From contig CAWECP010000002.1 of assembly GCA_963807675.1 (NCBI GenBank), positions 124,001 to 188,000 of the forward strand: a DNA stretch of 64,000 bases, in the 5' to 3' direction. A program made the position numbers and the translations under genes. Positions 52,585 to 60,887 of the stretch are shown here, piece by piece. The notes under the pieces were generated by a model. That model worked only from the letters and a program-made list of their open reading frames with translations. It searched no databases and was not told where the DNA came from. The stretch is from Bog-473 sp963807675 (GTDB lineage: Bacteria > Actinomycetota > Acidimicrobiia > Acidimicrobiales > RAAP-2). Numbering within the stretch: position 1 is the first letter of the stretch; each line of letters starts with the position of its first letter.

Positions 52585-53965
52585 CCCGCGACGAAATGCG
52601 GGCGGCCGACGCCGCCGCGCTGGCGACCGTGTCGCACGAGACGTTGGTGCAGCGGGCCGGCACCGCGGTGGCCCACGATGCACTGCGCCTGTTGGGCGGC
52701 GGCGCGTACGGGCGCCGGGTCGTCGTGGTGGCCGGCAAGGGGTCCAACGGCGCCGACGGGCGGGTGGCGGCGTCGGTGCTGGCCCGGCGCGGGGCGCGGG
52801 TGACGGTGGTGGAGGCCGAAGAAGCGCCCGCCGCGCTACCGGCCTGCGACCTGGTGGTCGACGGCGCCTACGGCACCGGCTTCCGGGGGACCTACGAGGC
52901 GCCTACGACACCGGTCGGCGCCACGGTGCTGGCCATCGACATCCCGTCGGGGGTGGACGCGGATACCGGTGCGGCGCCGGGCGGCCGCGCCGTGCGGGCC
53001 GACCGCACCGTGACCTTCGCCGCGCTCGAAGCCCGGGCTCTTGGAGGGCGAGGGCGTGGCGCACAGCGGCCAGGTGGAGGTGGCCGACATCGGGATCGGC
53101 TTCCCCACGCCCCAGGCCCTGGCCATGGAAGACGCCGATATCCACGCCCTGCTGCCGGCGCGGCCGCGGGAGACCAACAAGTGGACGAACGCCGTCGGGG
53201 TGGCGGCCGGCTCGGCCGGCATGGAGGGGGCGGCGGTGCTCAGCACGCGGGGCGCCATGGCGGCCGGGGCGGGCATGATCCGGCTGGGCTCGCCCGGCAC
53301 GCACCCCGAGACCTTCTGGCCCGTCGAGGCGGTGCGGGTGGCGCTGCCCCTGGAGGGCTGGGCGGGGGCGTTCCTGGACGCGACGGCCAAGTGCAAGGCC
53401 GTCGTCATCGGGCCGGGGCTGGGCACGGGGCCGGATGCGGCCGCGGAGATCCGCGCCGTGATCGCCGCGCTGGGGGTCCCGCTGGTGATCGACGCCGACG
53501 CGCTCACGGCGCTGGGCGACACCGGGTCGGCCCGCCAGCTGCTGGACAAGCGCAGCGCCCCGAGCGTCCTCACGCCCCACGACGGCGAGTACGCCGCGCC
53601 TGGCCGGCGCCGCGCCCGGCGCGGACCGGCTGGCGGCGGCCCGGGCACTGGCCGCGGCCACGGGCGCGGTCGTCCTCCTGAAGGGCTCCCTCACCGCGGT
53701 GGCCGACCCCGGCGGGGCCGACGTCACCCCCGATGTGCTGCTCTCGGACGCCGGCGGTCCGGCGCTGGCCACGGCCGGCAGCGGCGACGTGCTGTCGGGC
53801 ATCATCGGCGGCTTCCTGGCCCGGGGCGTACCGGCGCTCCAGGCGGCGGCGCTGGCGGCGCACGTGCACGGTCGGGCGGCGGACCGGGGCCACCGGGCCG
53901 GCCTGGTGGCGGGGGACCTGCCCGGGCTGGTGGCGGCGGTGCTGTCGGGGCCGGACCGTGGCTGA
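52569..53965 (+). CDS. nnr: bifunctional NAD(P)HX epimerase/dehydratase (two single-base frameshifts)
   Basis: This protein repairs hydrated NAD(P)H. The YjeF_N epimerase domain runs from GTG 52569 (LTRDEMRAADAAALATV, VVAGKGSNGADGRVAASVL, VLAIDIPSGVDADTG). The ADP/ATP-dependent dehydratase domain contains AVVIGPGLGTGPDA, DADALTALGD and TAGSGDVLSGIIGGFLARG. The frame shifts near 53028 (CTC-G-AAG; expected AALKPGLLEGEG) and near 53594 (GCC-G-CGC; expected EYARLAGAAPG). Dropping one G at each gives a continuous ~465-residue protein. Both look like sequencing insertions, but this gene is not strictly essential, so real inactivation cannot be excluded. Confidence 0.88.
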
Positions 53966-54036
53966 CGGCGCGCGCGGCCGCGGCCGCGGCCAGTCCCCGG
54001 CCGATGCGGCTGGCGCCCGAGGCCGGCGAGGTGACC

Positions 54037-55212
54037 ATGGCGCAGGGCCGCTCGCGCCCGGCCTGGGCCGAGATCGACCTGGCCGCCGTGACGCACAATG
54101 CGTCGGTGCTGGCCGCCCTGGCCGCCCCGGCCCGGCTGTGCGCGGTGGTGAAGGCCCACGGCTACGGCCACGGCGGCCCGGCGGTGGCCTGGGCGGCGCT
54201 GGCCGGCGGCGCGGCGCAGCTGGCGGTGGCACTGGTCGACGAGGGCGTGGAGTTGCGCGAGCACGGGGTCACGGCGCCGGTCCTGCTGCTGAGCGAGTGC
54301 GGCCCCGACGCGGTGGAGAGCGCGCTGGCCCACGGGCTCACGCCGACGCTCTACTCGCTCCCGGCCATTGCGGCCGTCGCCGCCGAGTCCGCCAAGCGGG
54401 GGCGCCGGACGGCGGTCCACCTCAAGGTCGACACGGGCATGCACCGCGTCGGCGCGCCACCCGAGCAGCTGCCCGAGCTGGCCGCCGCCGTGGTGGCCGA
54501 GCCGGCGCTGGAGCTGGCGGGCGTGTGGACCCACCTCCCGGTGGCCGACGGGGTCGAGGCCGGCGACGTGGCCTACACCGAGGCGCAGCTCGACCGCTTC
54601 GACGCGGCCGTCGCCACCCTGGCCCGGGCCGGCATGGCGCCGCCGGTGCGGCACGCGGCGAACACGGCGGGCGCCGTGGCCTTCGCCCGCTCGCGCTACG
54701 ACATGGTCCGCACCGGCCTCGGGCTCTACGGCTACCTGCCGGGTGCGCGCGTCCAGCGCGCCTTCGACGAGCAGGCGGGCGGCGCGTCGTTGCGGCCGGC
54801 CATGTCGCTCAAGGCACAGGTGGTGGCCGTGCAGACGCTCGACGCCGGTGAGCGCCCTTCCTACGGTCGCCTCCGCCCCCTCCCGGCCCGCTCGCTCGTC
54901 GCCACCGTGCCCATCGGCTACGCCGACGGCGTGCCCCGGGCGCTCTTCACCGCCGGCTACGAGGTGCTGATCGGCGGGGTGCGGCGCCCGCTGGCCGGGA
55001 TGGTCACCATGGACCAGATTGTGGTCGACTGCGGCGCCGACGACGCCGTGCGCGCCGGCGACGAGGTGGTGCTGCTCGGGCGCCAGGGCGACGAGTGCAT
55101 CACGGCGGACGACTGGGCGGCGCTGCTGGGCACCATCAGCTACGAGGTGGTGTGCGGCGTCGGGCCGCGCGTGCCGCGCATCGTGGTCAACCGCCCCCAG
55201 CCCGGTGCCTGA
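54037..55212 (+). CDS. alr: alanine racemase
   Basis: This 391-residue PLP enzyme makes D-alanine for peptidoglycan. WAEIDLAAVTHN opens the fold, and the PLP lysine is Lys39 in CAVVKAHGYGHG. HLKVDTGMHRVG, RTGLGLYGYLPG, the catalytic tyrosine region PSYGRLRPL and GMVTMDQIVVDCG follow. ATG 54037 is chosen because GGCGAGGTGACC precedes it; ATG 54004 would add 11 residues. It is downstream of nnr and overlaps the udg start by eight bases. Confidence 0.94.
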   Translation: MAQGRSRPAWAEIDLAAVTHNASVLAALAAPARLCAVVKAHGYGHGGPAVAWAALAGGAAQLAVALVDEGVELREHGVTAPVLLLSECGPDAVESALAHGLTPTLYSLPAIAAVAAESAKRGRRTAVHLKVDTGMHRVGAPPEQLPELAAAVVAEPALELAGVWTHLPVADGVEAGDVAYTEAQLDRFDAAVATLARAGMAPPVRHAANTAGAVAFARSRYDMVRTGLGLYGYLPGARVQRAFDEQAGGASLRPAMSLKAQVVAVQTLDAGERPSYGRLRPLPARSLVATVPIGYADGVPRALFTAGYEVLIGGVRRPLAGMVTMDQIVVDCGADDAVRAGDEVVLLGRQGDECITADDWAALLGTISYEVVCGVGPRVPRIVVNRPQPGA

Positions 55213-55777
55213 CGCCGCCGTCCTCGATCTGCTGCGGGTCGCCGCCTCGACGTGCACGCGCTGCCCGCTGGCTGAGGGGCGCACCCAGGTCGTGTTCGGT
55301 GTGGGCGCCCCGACGGCCGACCTCCTCTTCGTCGGCGAGGGGCCGGGACGGGAGGAGGACCTGGCGGGCGAGCCGTTCGTGGGCCGCTCGGGCAAGCTGC
55401 TCGACCGCCTCATGTGGGAGGAGATCGGCCTGACCCGGGCCGAGTGCTACATCGCCAACGTCGTCAAGTGCCGGCCGCCCAACAACCGCGACCCGCTACC
55501 CGACGAAATCGAGGCCTGCCGGCCCTACCTCGAGGAACAGATCGCCCTCATCGACCCCGCCGTCATCGTGACCCTGGGCAACTTCTCGACCAAGCTCCTG
55601 CTCGGGAGCACCCAGGGCATCCGCGCCCTGCGGGGGCGGGCCTTCGAGCGGGGCTCGGCCCAGCTCGTCCCGACCTACCACCCGGCCTACGTGCTGCGGG
55701 CCGGCGGCGAGGCCATGGCCGAGATGCGGGCCGACCTGGTGCGGGCCAAGCGGCTCCTGGCCGCGGCGAGGCCGTGA
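55205..55777 (+). CDS. udg: family 4 (Fe-S) uracil-DNA glycosylase
   Basis: This 190-residue enzyme removes uracil from DNA. LLFVGEGPGREEDLAGEPFV is motif 1 of families 4 and 5, and PTYHPAYVLR is the C-terminal active-site motif. Cys17, Cys20, Cys89 and Cys105 should hold a 4Fe-4S cluster (STCTRCPL, VVKCRPPNNRDP, IEACRPYL). The start is GTG, overlapping alr, and the stop overlaps tsaE. Such enzymes are common in thermophiles and actinobacteria. Confidence 0.92.
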   Translation: MPDAAVLDLLRVAASTCTRCPLAEGRTQVVFGVGAPTADLLFVGEGPGREEDLAGEPFVGRSGKLLDRLMWEEIGLTRAECYIANVVKCRPPNNRDPLPDEIEACRPYLEEQIALIDPAVIVTLGNFSTKLLLGSTQGIRALRGRAFERGSAQLVPTYHPAYVLRAGGEAMAEMRADLVRAKRLLAAARP

Positions 55778-56301
55778 GCTCCGCGCCCTGGCCCGTGCGG
55801 GCCACGACCGACTCGGTCGGGGCCACGCGGGAGCTGGCCGGCCGGCTGGCGCCGCTGTGCCGCGCCGGGGACGTGGTGCTGCTGGTGGGCGACCTCGGCG
55901 CGGGCAAGACCGCCTTCGCCCAGGGCTTCGCGGCCGCGCTGGGGGTCGAGGGGCCGGTGACCAGCCCGACCTTCGCCCTGGTGCGCCACTACCGCTGCGG
56001 CGCCGCCAGTGCGGTCTCCACACTGATCCACGCCGACGTCTACCGCACGGGCTCGCTGGGCGAGGTGGTCGACCTCGCCCTGGCCGAGTTGGTGGAGGAA
56101 GACGCCGTGGCGCTGGTGGAGTGGGGCGACCTGGCCGCGCCGGCGCTGGGCGAGAGCACGCTCGAGGTGCGGCTGGACGTGGCGGGCGCCGACGCCGGCG
56201 CCTCGCCCACGGCCCGCCAGGTGGCCGTCGTCGGCCGCGGCGCGTGGGCGATGCGCTCGGACGAGGTGGCGGCGGCACTCGAGCCGGTCGGGGCCACGTG
56301 A
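55774..56301 (+). CDS. tsaE: tRNA t6A biosynthesis ATPase TsaE
   Basis: This 175-residue protein supplies ATP hydrolysis for the TsaB-TsaD complex that makes N6-threonylcarbamoyl-adenosine in tRNA. The P-loop is GDLGAGKTAFAQGFA. VTSPTFALVRHY, IHADVYRTG and ALVEWGDLA are the family motifs. The GTG start overlaps udg by four bases, and the stop overlaps tsaB. TsaD and TsaC are not in the window. Confidence 0.93.
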   Translation: MSSAPWPVRATTDSVGATRELAGRLAPLCRAGDVVLLVGDLGAGKTAFAQGFAAALGVEGPVTSPTFALVRHYRCGAASAVSTLIHADVYRTGSLGEVVDLALAELVEEDAVALVEWGDLAAPALGESTLEVRLDVAGADAGASPTARQVAVVGRGAWAMRSDEVAAALEPVGAT

Positions 56302-57035
56302 CGATGGCCGAGCCGCAGCTCAACATCGTGGCCATCGAGACGGCGACCGAGACCGTGGGTGTGGCCGTGCGCACGGCGGCCGGCGTGCGGGCCCAGTTGG
56401 CGCTGACGGGCCGGCGCCGCCACGTCGAGACGCTGACCCCGGCGCTCGAGCACCTGCTGACCCAGGTCGGCCTGGGGCCAAGCGACCTGAACGTGGTGGC
56501 GGTCGACGTCGGCCCGGGTCTCTTCACCGGGCTGCGCGTCGGCGTGGCCGCAGCCAAGGGGCTGGCGCAATCGCTCGGCATCGGGGTGGTCGGCGCGTCG
56601 AGCCTCGACATTCTGGCCGCGGGTGCGGCACGGGCGGGCCACCGCGGCCTGGTGCTGTCGTGTGTCGACGCCCGGCGCGGCGAGGTGTTCGCCGCCGTGC
56701 ACCACATTGAGTCGCGGCGCACCACGACCGAACGGATGGCACCGGGGTTGTTCTCTCCGGCGACGCTGGCCGAGGTGCTGGACGGACAGCTTCGCCACGC
56801 TCCCGTGCTGGCCGTGGGCGACGGCGCGGCGCGCTACGCCAAGGTCCTCGGCGCGGTGCCCGGTGTCGAGATCCGGGCCCCCGCCCTGTCCTTCCCACCC
56901 CCGGAATCCCTGTTGAACCTGGCGTTGACGAGACTGGACCGGGGGGAACCGCCAGCCGACCCAGGTTGCATCGTTCCCCTTTACATGCGGGAGGCGGACG
57001 CAAAGAGCAACTTTGCCCGAGCGGAGCGGACCTGA
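56298..57035 (+). CDS. tsaB: tRNA t6A biosynthesis protein TsaB
   Basis: This ~245-residue protein is the inactive Kae1-like partner of TsaD. IVAIETATETVGVAV, RHVETLTPALEHLL and VDVGPGLFTGLRVGVAAAKG are diagnostic, and YMREADAKSNF is near the end. GTG 56298 overlaps the tsaE stop; ATG 56304 (MAEPQLNIVAIET) is an alternative two codons later. The stop overlaps the rimI ATG by one base (TGATG). tsaD, commonly the next gene after rimI, is absent here. Confidence 0.92.
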   Translation: MTMAEPQLNIVAIETATETVGVAVRTAAGVRAQLALTGRRRHVETLTPALEHLLTQVGLGPSDLNVVAVDVGPGLFTGLRVGVAAAKGLAQSLGIGVVGASSLDILAAGAARAGHRGLVLSCVDARRGEVFAAVHHIESRRTTTERMAPGLFSPATLAEVLDGQLRHAPVLAVGDGAARYAKVLGAVPGVEIRAPALSFPPPESLLNLALTRLDRGEPPADPGCIVPLYMREADAKSNFARAERT

Positions 57036-57553
57036 TGCTGAGGATCGACAAGCTCCGGCGCCGCGACCTCCGCTACGTGCTGCCGATTGAGTCGACCGTC
57101 TTCCCTGAGCCGTGGTCACCGGCCGTGTTCAATTCCGAGCTCGCCCTGCGCCGGGGCCGGCTCTACCGGGCGGCGTGGGACGGCGACGACATGGCCGGCT
57201 ACATCGGGTTCCTCATCGTCGACGACGAGGCGCACATGACGACCATTGCCACCGCCCCCGCCTACCAGCGCTCCGGCGTGGCCACGACGCTCATCATCGA
57301 CGCCATCCGCACGCTGCGAGGCGACGGCATCCGGCACCTCTCGCTCGAAGTGGCGACCAACAACGAGCCGGCTCAGGCGCTGTACCGTCGCTTCGGCTTC
57401 GCCCCCGTCGGCGTGCGCAAGAATTACTACCCCGTGACGGGCCAGGACGCGCTCGTCATGTGGGTCTACGACATCGACTCCGACGCATATGCCCGGCGCC
57501 TGGACGACCTGGCGGCGGAGCACCACGACGACGGGAGAAGCCGGTCCGCCTGA
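57035..57553 (+). CDS. rimI: ribosomal-protein-alanine N-acetyltransferase (GNAT)
   Basis: This 172-residue GNAT enzyme is predicted to acetylate the N-terminal alanine of S18 or a related target. RRDLRYVLPIESTVFPEPWS and GYIGFLIVDDEAHMTTIAT are typical of RimI. The acetyl-CoA loop is PAYQRSGVATTLI, and NNEPAQALYRRFGFAPVGVR is the family C-terminal motif. The start overlaps the tsaB stop. About 20 acidic or His residues follow the domain (DDLAAEHHDDG). It is the last gene of the glmS-to-rimI run. Confidence 0.9.
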   Translation: MLRIDKLRRRDLRYVLPIESTVFPEPWSPAVFNSELALRRGRLYRAAWDGDDMAGYIGFLIVDDEAHMTTIATAPAYQRSGVATTLIIDAIRTLRGDGIRHLSLEVATNNEPAQALYRRFGFAPVGVRKNYYPVTGQDALVMWVYDIDSDAYARRLDDLAAEHHDDGRSRSA

Positions 57554-57621
57554 GGCGGACCGCACGGGCCACCCGCCGGCGCCGATAGAACAGGGCGAGC
57601 GCACGAAGGAGGGCAGCACGC

Positions 57622-58068
57622 ATGGCCGATCTCGAGCTCGTCCAGCGGCTGGCGGCCGCCGACCACCACTTGGCCGTCCTCGCCGTCGCCCGGCCCGACG
57701 GATCCGTCCAGGCGTCGGTCGTCAGCGCCGGCGTCATCGACGACCCGATCGACGGCACGGCGGGTGTCGGCGCCGTCGTCGGCGGGGGCACCCGCAAGCT
57801 GCAGTTGCTGCGCGACGCGGGCCTGGCCACGTTCGTGTTCAAGAGCGGCTTCGAATGGGTGGCGGTCAGCGGGCCGGTGCGCCTGGTCGGCCCCGACGAC
57901 GGGACGGCGTTCGGCCTCGACGTGCCCGAGCTCATCCGCTCCGTCTTCCGGGCCGCCGGGGGCAGTCACGAGGACTGGGACGAGTTCGACCGGGTCATGG
58001 CCGCCGAGCGTCGCTGCGCCGTCTTCGTACCGGCGGAGCGGATCTCCACCAACCCCGGCCCCGGCTGA
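57622..58068 (+). CDS. PPOX-class flavin/F420-dependent split-barrel protein
   Basis: This 148-residue protein has the split-barrel fold of pyridoxamine-phosphate-oxidase-like and F420-binding proteins. LAVLAVARPDGSVQASVVSA is the first strand pair, GGTRKLQLLRDAGLATFVF matches the conserved ribityl/phosphate loop region, and VAVSGPVRLVGPDDG follows. Small actinobacterial members reduce or oxidise small molecules with F420, FMN or none. The cofactor and substrate are not predictable. GGAGGGCAGCACGC precedes the ATG. It lies 68 bases after rimI and 50 before the aldo/keto reductase. Confidence 0.75.
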   Translation: MADLELVQRLAAADHHLAVLAVARPDGSVQASVVSAGVIDDPIDGTAGVGAVVGGGTRKLQLLRDAGLATFVFKSGFEWVAVSGPVRLVGPDDGTAFGLDVPELIRSVFRAAGGSHEDWDEFDRVMAAERRCAVFVPAERISTNPGPG

Positions 58069-58118
58069 CCGTCGGTAGGGTGGGCGAACGACGCCCACCC
58101 GTTCGAGAGGAGCACGCC

Positions 58119-59093
58119 ATGGAGACGATCGCGCTCGGCCGCCAGGGTCTGCAGGTCTCCCGCCAGGGCCTCGGGTGCATGGGCATGTCCGACTTCTACG
58201 GCCCCCTGGACGACGCCGAGTCGATCGCGACGATCCACCGCGCCCTGGACCTGGGGGTCACCTTCTTCGACACCTCGGACATGTACGGGCCGCACACCAA
58301 CGAGATGCTGGTCGGCAAGGCCCTGGTTGACCGCCGCGACGAAGCGGTCATCGCCACCAAGTTCGGCATCGTGCGCGACCCCGACGACCCGGCCAGGCGC
58401 TCGGTCAACGGCCGGCCCGAGTACGTACGCCAGTCATGCGACGCGTCGCTCCAACGGCTCGGCGTCGACCACATCGACCTCTACTACCAGCACCGGGTCG
58501 ACCCGGACACCCCGATAGAGGAGACCGTCGGCGCCATGGGCGAGCTGGTGACCCAGGGCAAGGTCCGCTTCCTCGGCCTGTCCGAGGCGGCGCCCGCGAC
58601 CATCCGGCGCGCCCAGGCCGTGCACCCGATCTCGGCGTTGCAGACCGAGTACTCGATTTGGTCGCGCGACCCTGAGGCCGAGATCCTGCCCACGCTCCGC
58701 GAGCTCGGCATCGGCTTCGTCCCGTACAGCCCGCTCGGCCGGGGGTTCCTCACCGGCAAGCTGCGCTCCCTGGACGACCTCGACCAGGCCGACTTCCGCC
58801 GTTACCAGCCTCGCTTCCAGGGCGACAACCTGGCCGACAACGTCGGGATCGTCGAGGTGATCGACCAGCTGGCCTCCGCCAAGGGATGCACGCCCGGCCA
58901 GATCGCGCTCGCCTTCGTCCACGCCGCCGGCCGCGACGTCGCCCCCATCCCGGGCACCAAGCGGCGCGCCTACCTCGAGGAGAACGTGGCCGCGCTCGGC
59001 GTGGAGCTGACCGAGGAGGACCTGGCGGTGCTCGACACGGTGGCGCCGGCCAAGGGCGACCGCTACGCCGACATGTCGCCGGTCAACCGCTAG
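58119..59093 (+). CDS. aldo/keto reductase
   Basis: This 324-residue enzyme is a NADPH-dependent TIM-barrel oxidoreductase of the AKR13-like group. The catalytic tetrad is complete: Asp51 and Tyr56 (FFDTSDMYG), Lys81 (VIATKFGIV) and His125 (LYYQHRVDPD). IPGTKRRAYLEENVAAL near the end binds the cofactor phosphate. AGAGGAGC precedes the ATG, and TAGGGT at 58074-58079 may be its -10. The physiological carbonyl substrate is unknown. Confidence 0.92.
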   Translation: METIALGRQGLQVSRQGLGCMGMSDFYGPLDDAESIATIHRALDLGVTFFDTSDMYGPHTNEMLVGKALVDRRDEAVIATKFGIVRDPDDPARRSVNGRPEYVRQSCDASLQRLGVDHIDLYYQHRVDPDTPIEETVGAMGELVTQGKVRFLGLSEAAPATIRRAQAVHPISALQTEYSIWSRDPEAEILPTLRELGIGFVPYSPLGRGFLTGKLRSLDDLDQADFRRYQPRFQGDNLADNVGIVEVIDQLASAKGCTPGQIALAFVHAAGRDVAPIPGTKRRAYLEENVAALGVELTEEDLAVLDTVAPAKGDRYADMSPVNR

Positions 59094-59119
59094 GCGCAAC
59101 GCCGGTAGGCAGGTGGCCC

Positions 59120-59148
59120 GTGACAGCGGGTCACAAAAACCGTATCGT
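59120..59148 (+). promoter_or_regulatory. sigma-A-type promoter of the GYD-domain gene with overlapping inverted repeat
   Basis: GTGACA (59120-59125), a 17-base spacer and TATCGT (59143-59148) form a good vegetative promoter, with transcription starting near 59155. GTGAC-AGCGG-GTCAC (59120-59134) is an inverted repeat covering the -35 and could be a regulator site. AAGGAGGTG precedes the ATG at 59176. Confidence 0.55.
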
Positions 59149-59175
59149 CGCGGTCGACGAATCAAGGAGGTGCCC

Positions 59176-59502
59176 ATGGCCAAGTATCTCGTCGAAGTGA
59201 AGTACACCCTCGAGGGCATCAGGGGGGTGAAGGCGGAGGGGGGAACCGCTCGGGTGGCCGCCGCCACCGCGAGCATCGAGGAGCTCGGCGGCAAGGTGGA
59301 GGCGTTCTACTTCGCCTTCGGGGAGACCGACGTCGTCGTCATCGTCGACATTCCCGACAACGTCTCGGCCGCCGCCCTCGGCCTGGCCGTCACGGCGGGC
59401 GGGGGTGCTGCGTCGAGGACCACCGTGCTCCTCACCGCGGGCGAAATGGACGAGGCCGCCAAGAAGGCGTCGAGCTCCAGCTACCGGCCGCCTGGAGGCT
59501 GA
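59176..59502 (+). CDS. GYD-domain protein
   Basis: This 108-residue protein matches the GYD family of small dimeric alpha/beta-barrel proteins. KYLVEVKYTLEGIRGVKAEG is the family start, and IEELGGKVEAFYFAFGETD and VVVIVDIPDNVSAAALGLAV follow the conserved pattern in which the last part (usually GxYD or similar) packs the sheet. The function of this family is not established. It has its own promoter, and its 3' end overlaps the convergent glycosyltransferase remnant by ~20 bases. Confidence 0.82.
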   Translation: MAKYLVEVKYTLEGIRGVKAEGGTARVAAATASIEELGGKVEAFYFAFGETDVVVIVDIPDNVSAAALGLAVTAGGGAASRTTVLLTAGEMDEAAKKASSSSYRPPGG

Positions 59503-60885
59503 GGGGCGGCACGCCCTGCCGTCGGCGGCGCGCTCTCGACCGGCGTCCCGGCTCGCGCACAGCTCCGCCAGCGCCGAGCTGATGGTGCCCAGGGGATCGG
59601 ACGCCCCGATCTCCGCCTGCAGCGCCCGGGCGCGGCCTGCGGTAGCCCGGCCGGGCCAGCACGCGGCGCACGGCCCGGGCGACCATGGCCTGGGACGGGC
59701 GCCCGGTGTGCAGGTTGACGCCCGCGCCCGACCAGCTGCACGCGCGCCGCCACCTCGGGCTTGTCCTCGCTGTCGCCGGCCACCACCAGGGGCACCCCGT
59801 GGGCCAGCGCCTGCTGCACCCCGCCGTAGCCGCCGTTGGTCACCATGGCGTCGACGTGGGGCAGCAGGAGGTCGTGCGGGATGAAGCGCTCGAGGCGGGC
59901 GTTGGCCGGCAGCCGGTGGCGCAGCGGCCGCGGGTCCGGCCCGCCGGTCGTGCCCACGACGAGCACGTCGTCGCCGGCCAGCGCCTCCAGGCTGAGGAGG
60001 AGCAGCCGGTCCAGGTCGGCGTTGTCGAGCGTGCCCTGGGTGACGTGGACGACGGGACGGCCGTCCCCCAGCTCGTCCCACCACGGCGGCGGGTCGAAGG
60101 TGGCCGACGGCGGCGCCAGGATCGGCCCGACGAAGCGGACTGACGGGGCCAGGTCCGAACGCGGGTATTCGAAGCCGGCCACGGTGGCCTGGTAGTAGGC
60201 GTCGACCACCTTCGGCTGCAGGTCGATGAAGTAGCCGGGGAAGCCCGACGGGCATCCGGCCTCGGCCAGCCGCCGCCGGGCGAACCGCTGGATATCGGCC
60301 AGCGCACCGTGCTCGGTGGCCCAATTCATGGTCACGTTGCGCAGCCGGGCCAGAGGGCCCGAGCCCGGCTGGAAGGCCACGCCGAAGGGAGCCGTGTCGC
60401 GGCTGCACGACGGGTACGGCATGACGCCGACGCAGGCCAGCACCGGCCGCCGCCGGCCCCGCCCCGCCGCCGCCGGTACCGCCGAGCGCAAGCGGCAGCG
60501 CGCCGAGGAACATGGAGTCGACCACCACGCCGTCGGGGTCGTGCTCGTCGAGGATGGCGCGCAGGTCGCGCCACTGGCCCGGGATCGGCCCGATGAAGAT
60601 CCGCCGCAGGTCGTCCTTCACCCCGCGCACGCCGCGCTTGGACGACGACTCGCGCGCGGGGTTGGCCACCATGAGGTCGTGGGCGTCGTACTGCTCGGCG
60701 AAGGGCACGAAGGCGGCGCCCGTCGCCTCCACCTTGTCGCGGTAGTGCGCCGTCGTGAAGAACACCACCTGGTGGCCCTCCTCGACCAGCCGGCGGGCCA
60801 GCGCCAGCAGCGGCGCCGTGTGCCCCTGGGCGGGCGTGGTGCACAGCACGTAACGGCGGGGCACCGCCGCGACCACCTCCTCCAC
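59481..60885 (-). CDS. MGT-type UDP-glycosyltransferase (GT1 family), three or more frameshifts
   Basis: Pieces in three frames make one GT1 glycosyltransferase of about 460 residues. N-terminal part: YVLCTTPAQGHTAPLLALAR and HQVVFFTTAHYRDKVEATG. Middle part: ACVGVMPYPSCSRDTAPFGV, GRPVVHVTQGTLDNADLDRL and the nucleotide-sugar motif PHVDAMVTNGGYGGVQQALA. C-terminal part: GVNLHTGRPSQAMVARAVRR and RALQAEIGASDPLGTISSAL. Breaks are near 60446-60470, 59721-59732 and 59630-59640, all in GC runs. The start is GTG 60885 (or 60864), just after the GH13 stop; the true stop is uncertain (59481 is likeliest). The acceptor is unknown: macrolide-, flavonoid- or lipid-like. Confidence 0.72.
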
Positions 60886-60887
60886 CG

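Noticed and set aside
59131..59480. Extension of the glycosyltransferase across the GYD gene on the minus strand
   Set aside because: That part is simply the antisense of the GYD coding sequence and carries no glycosyltransferase motif.
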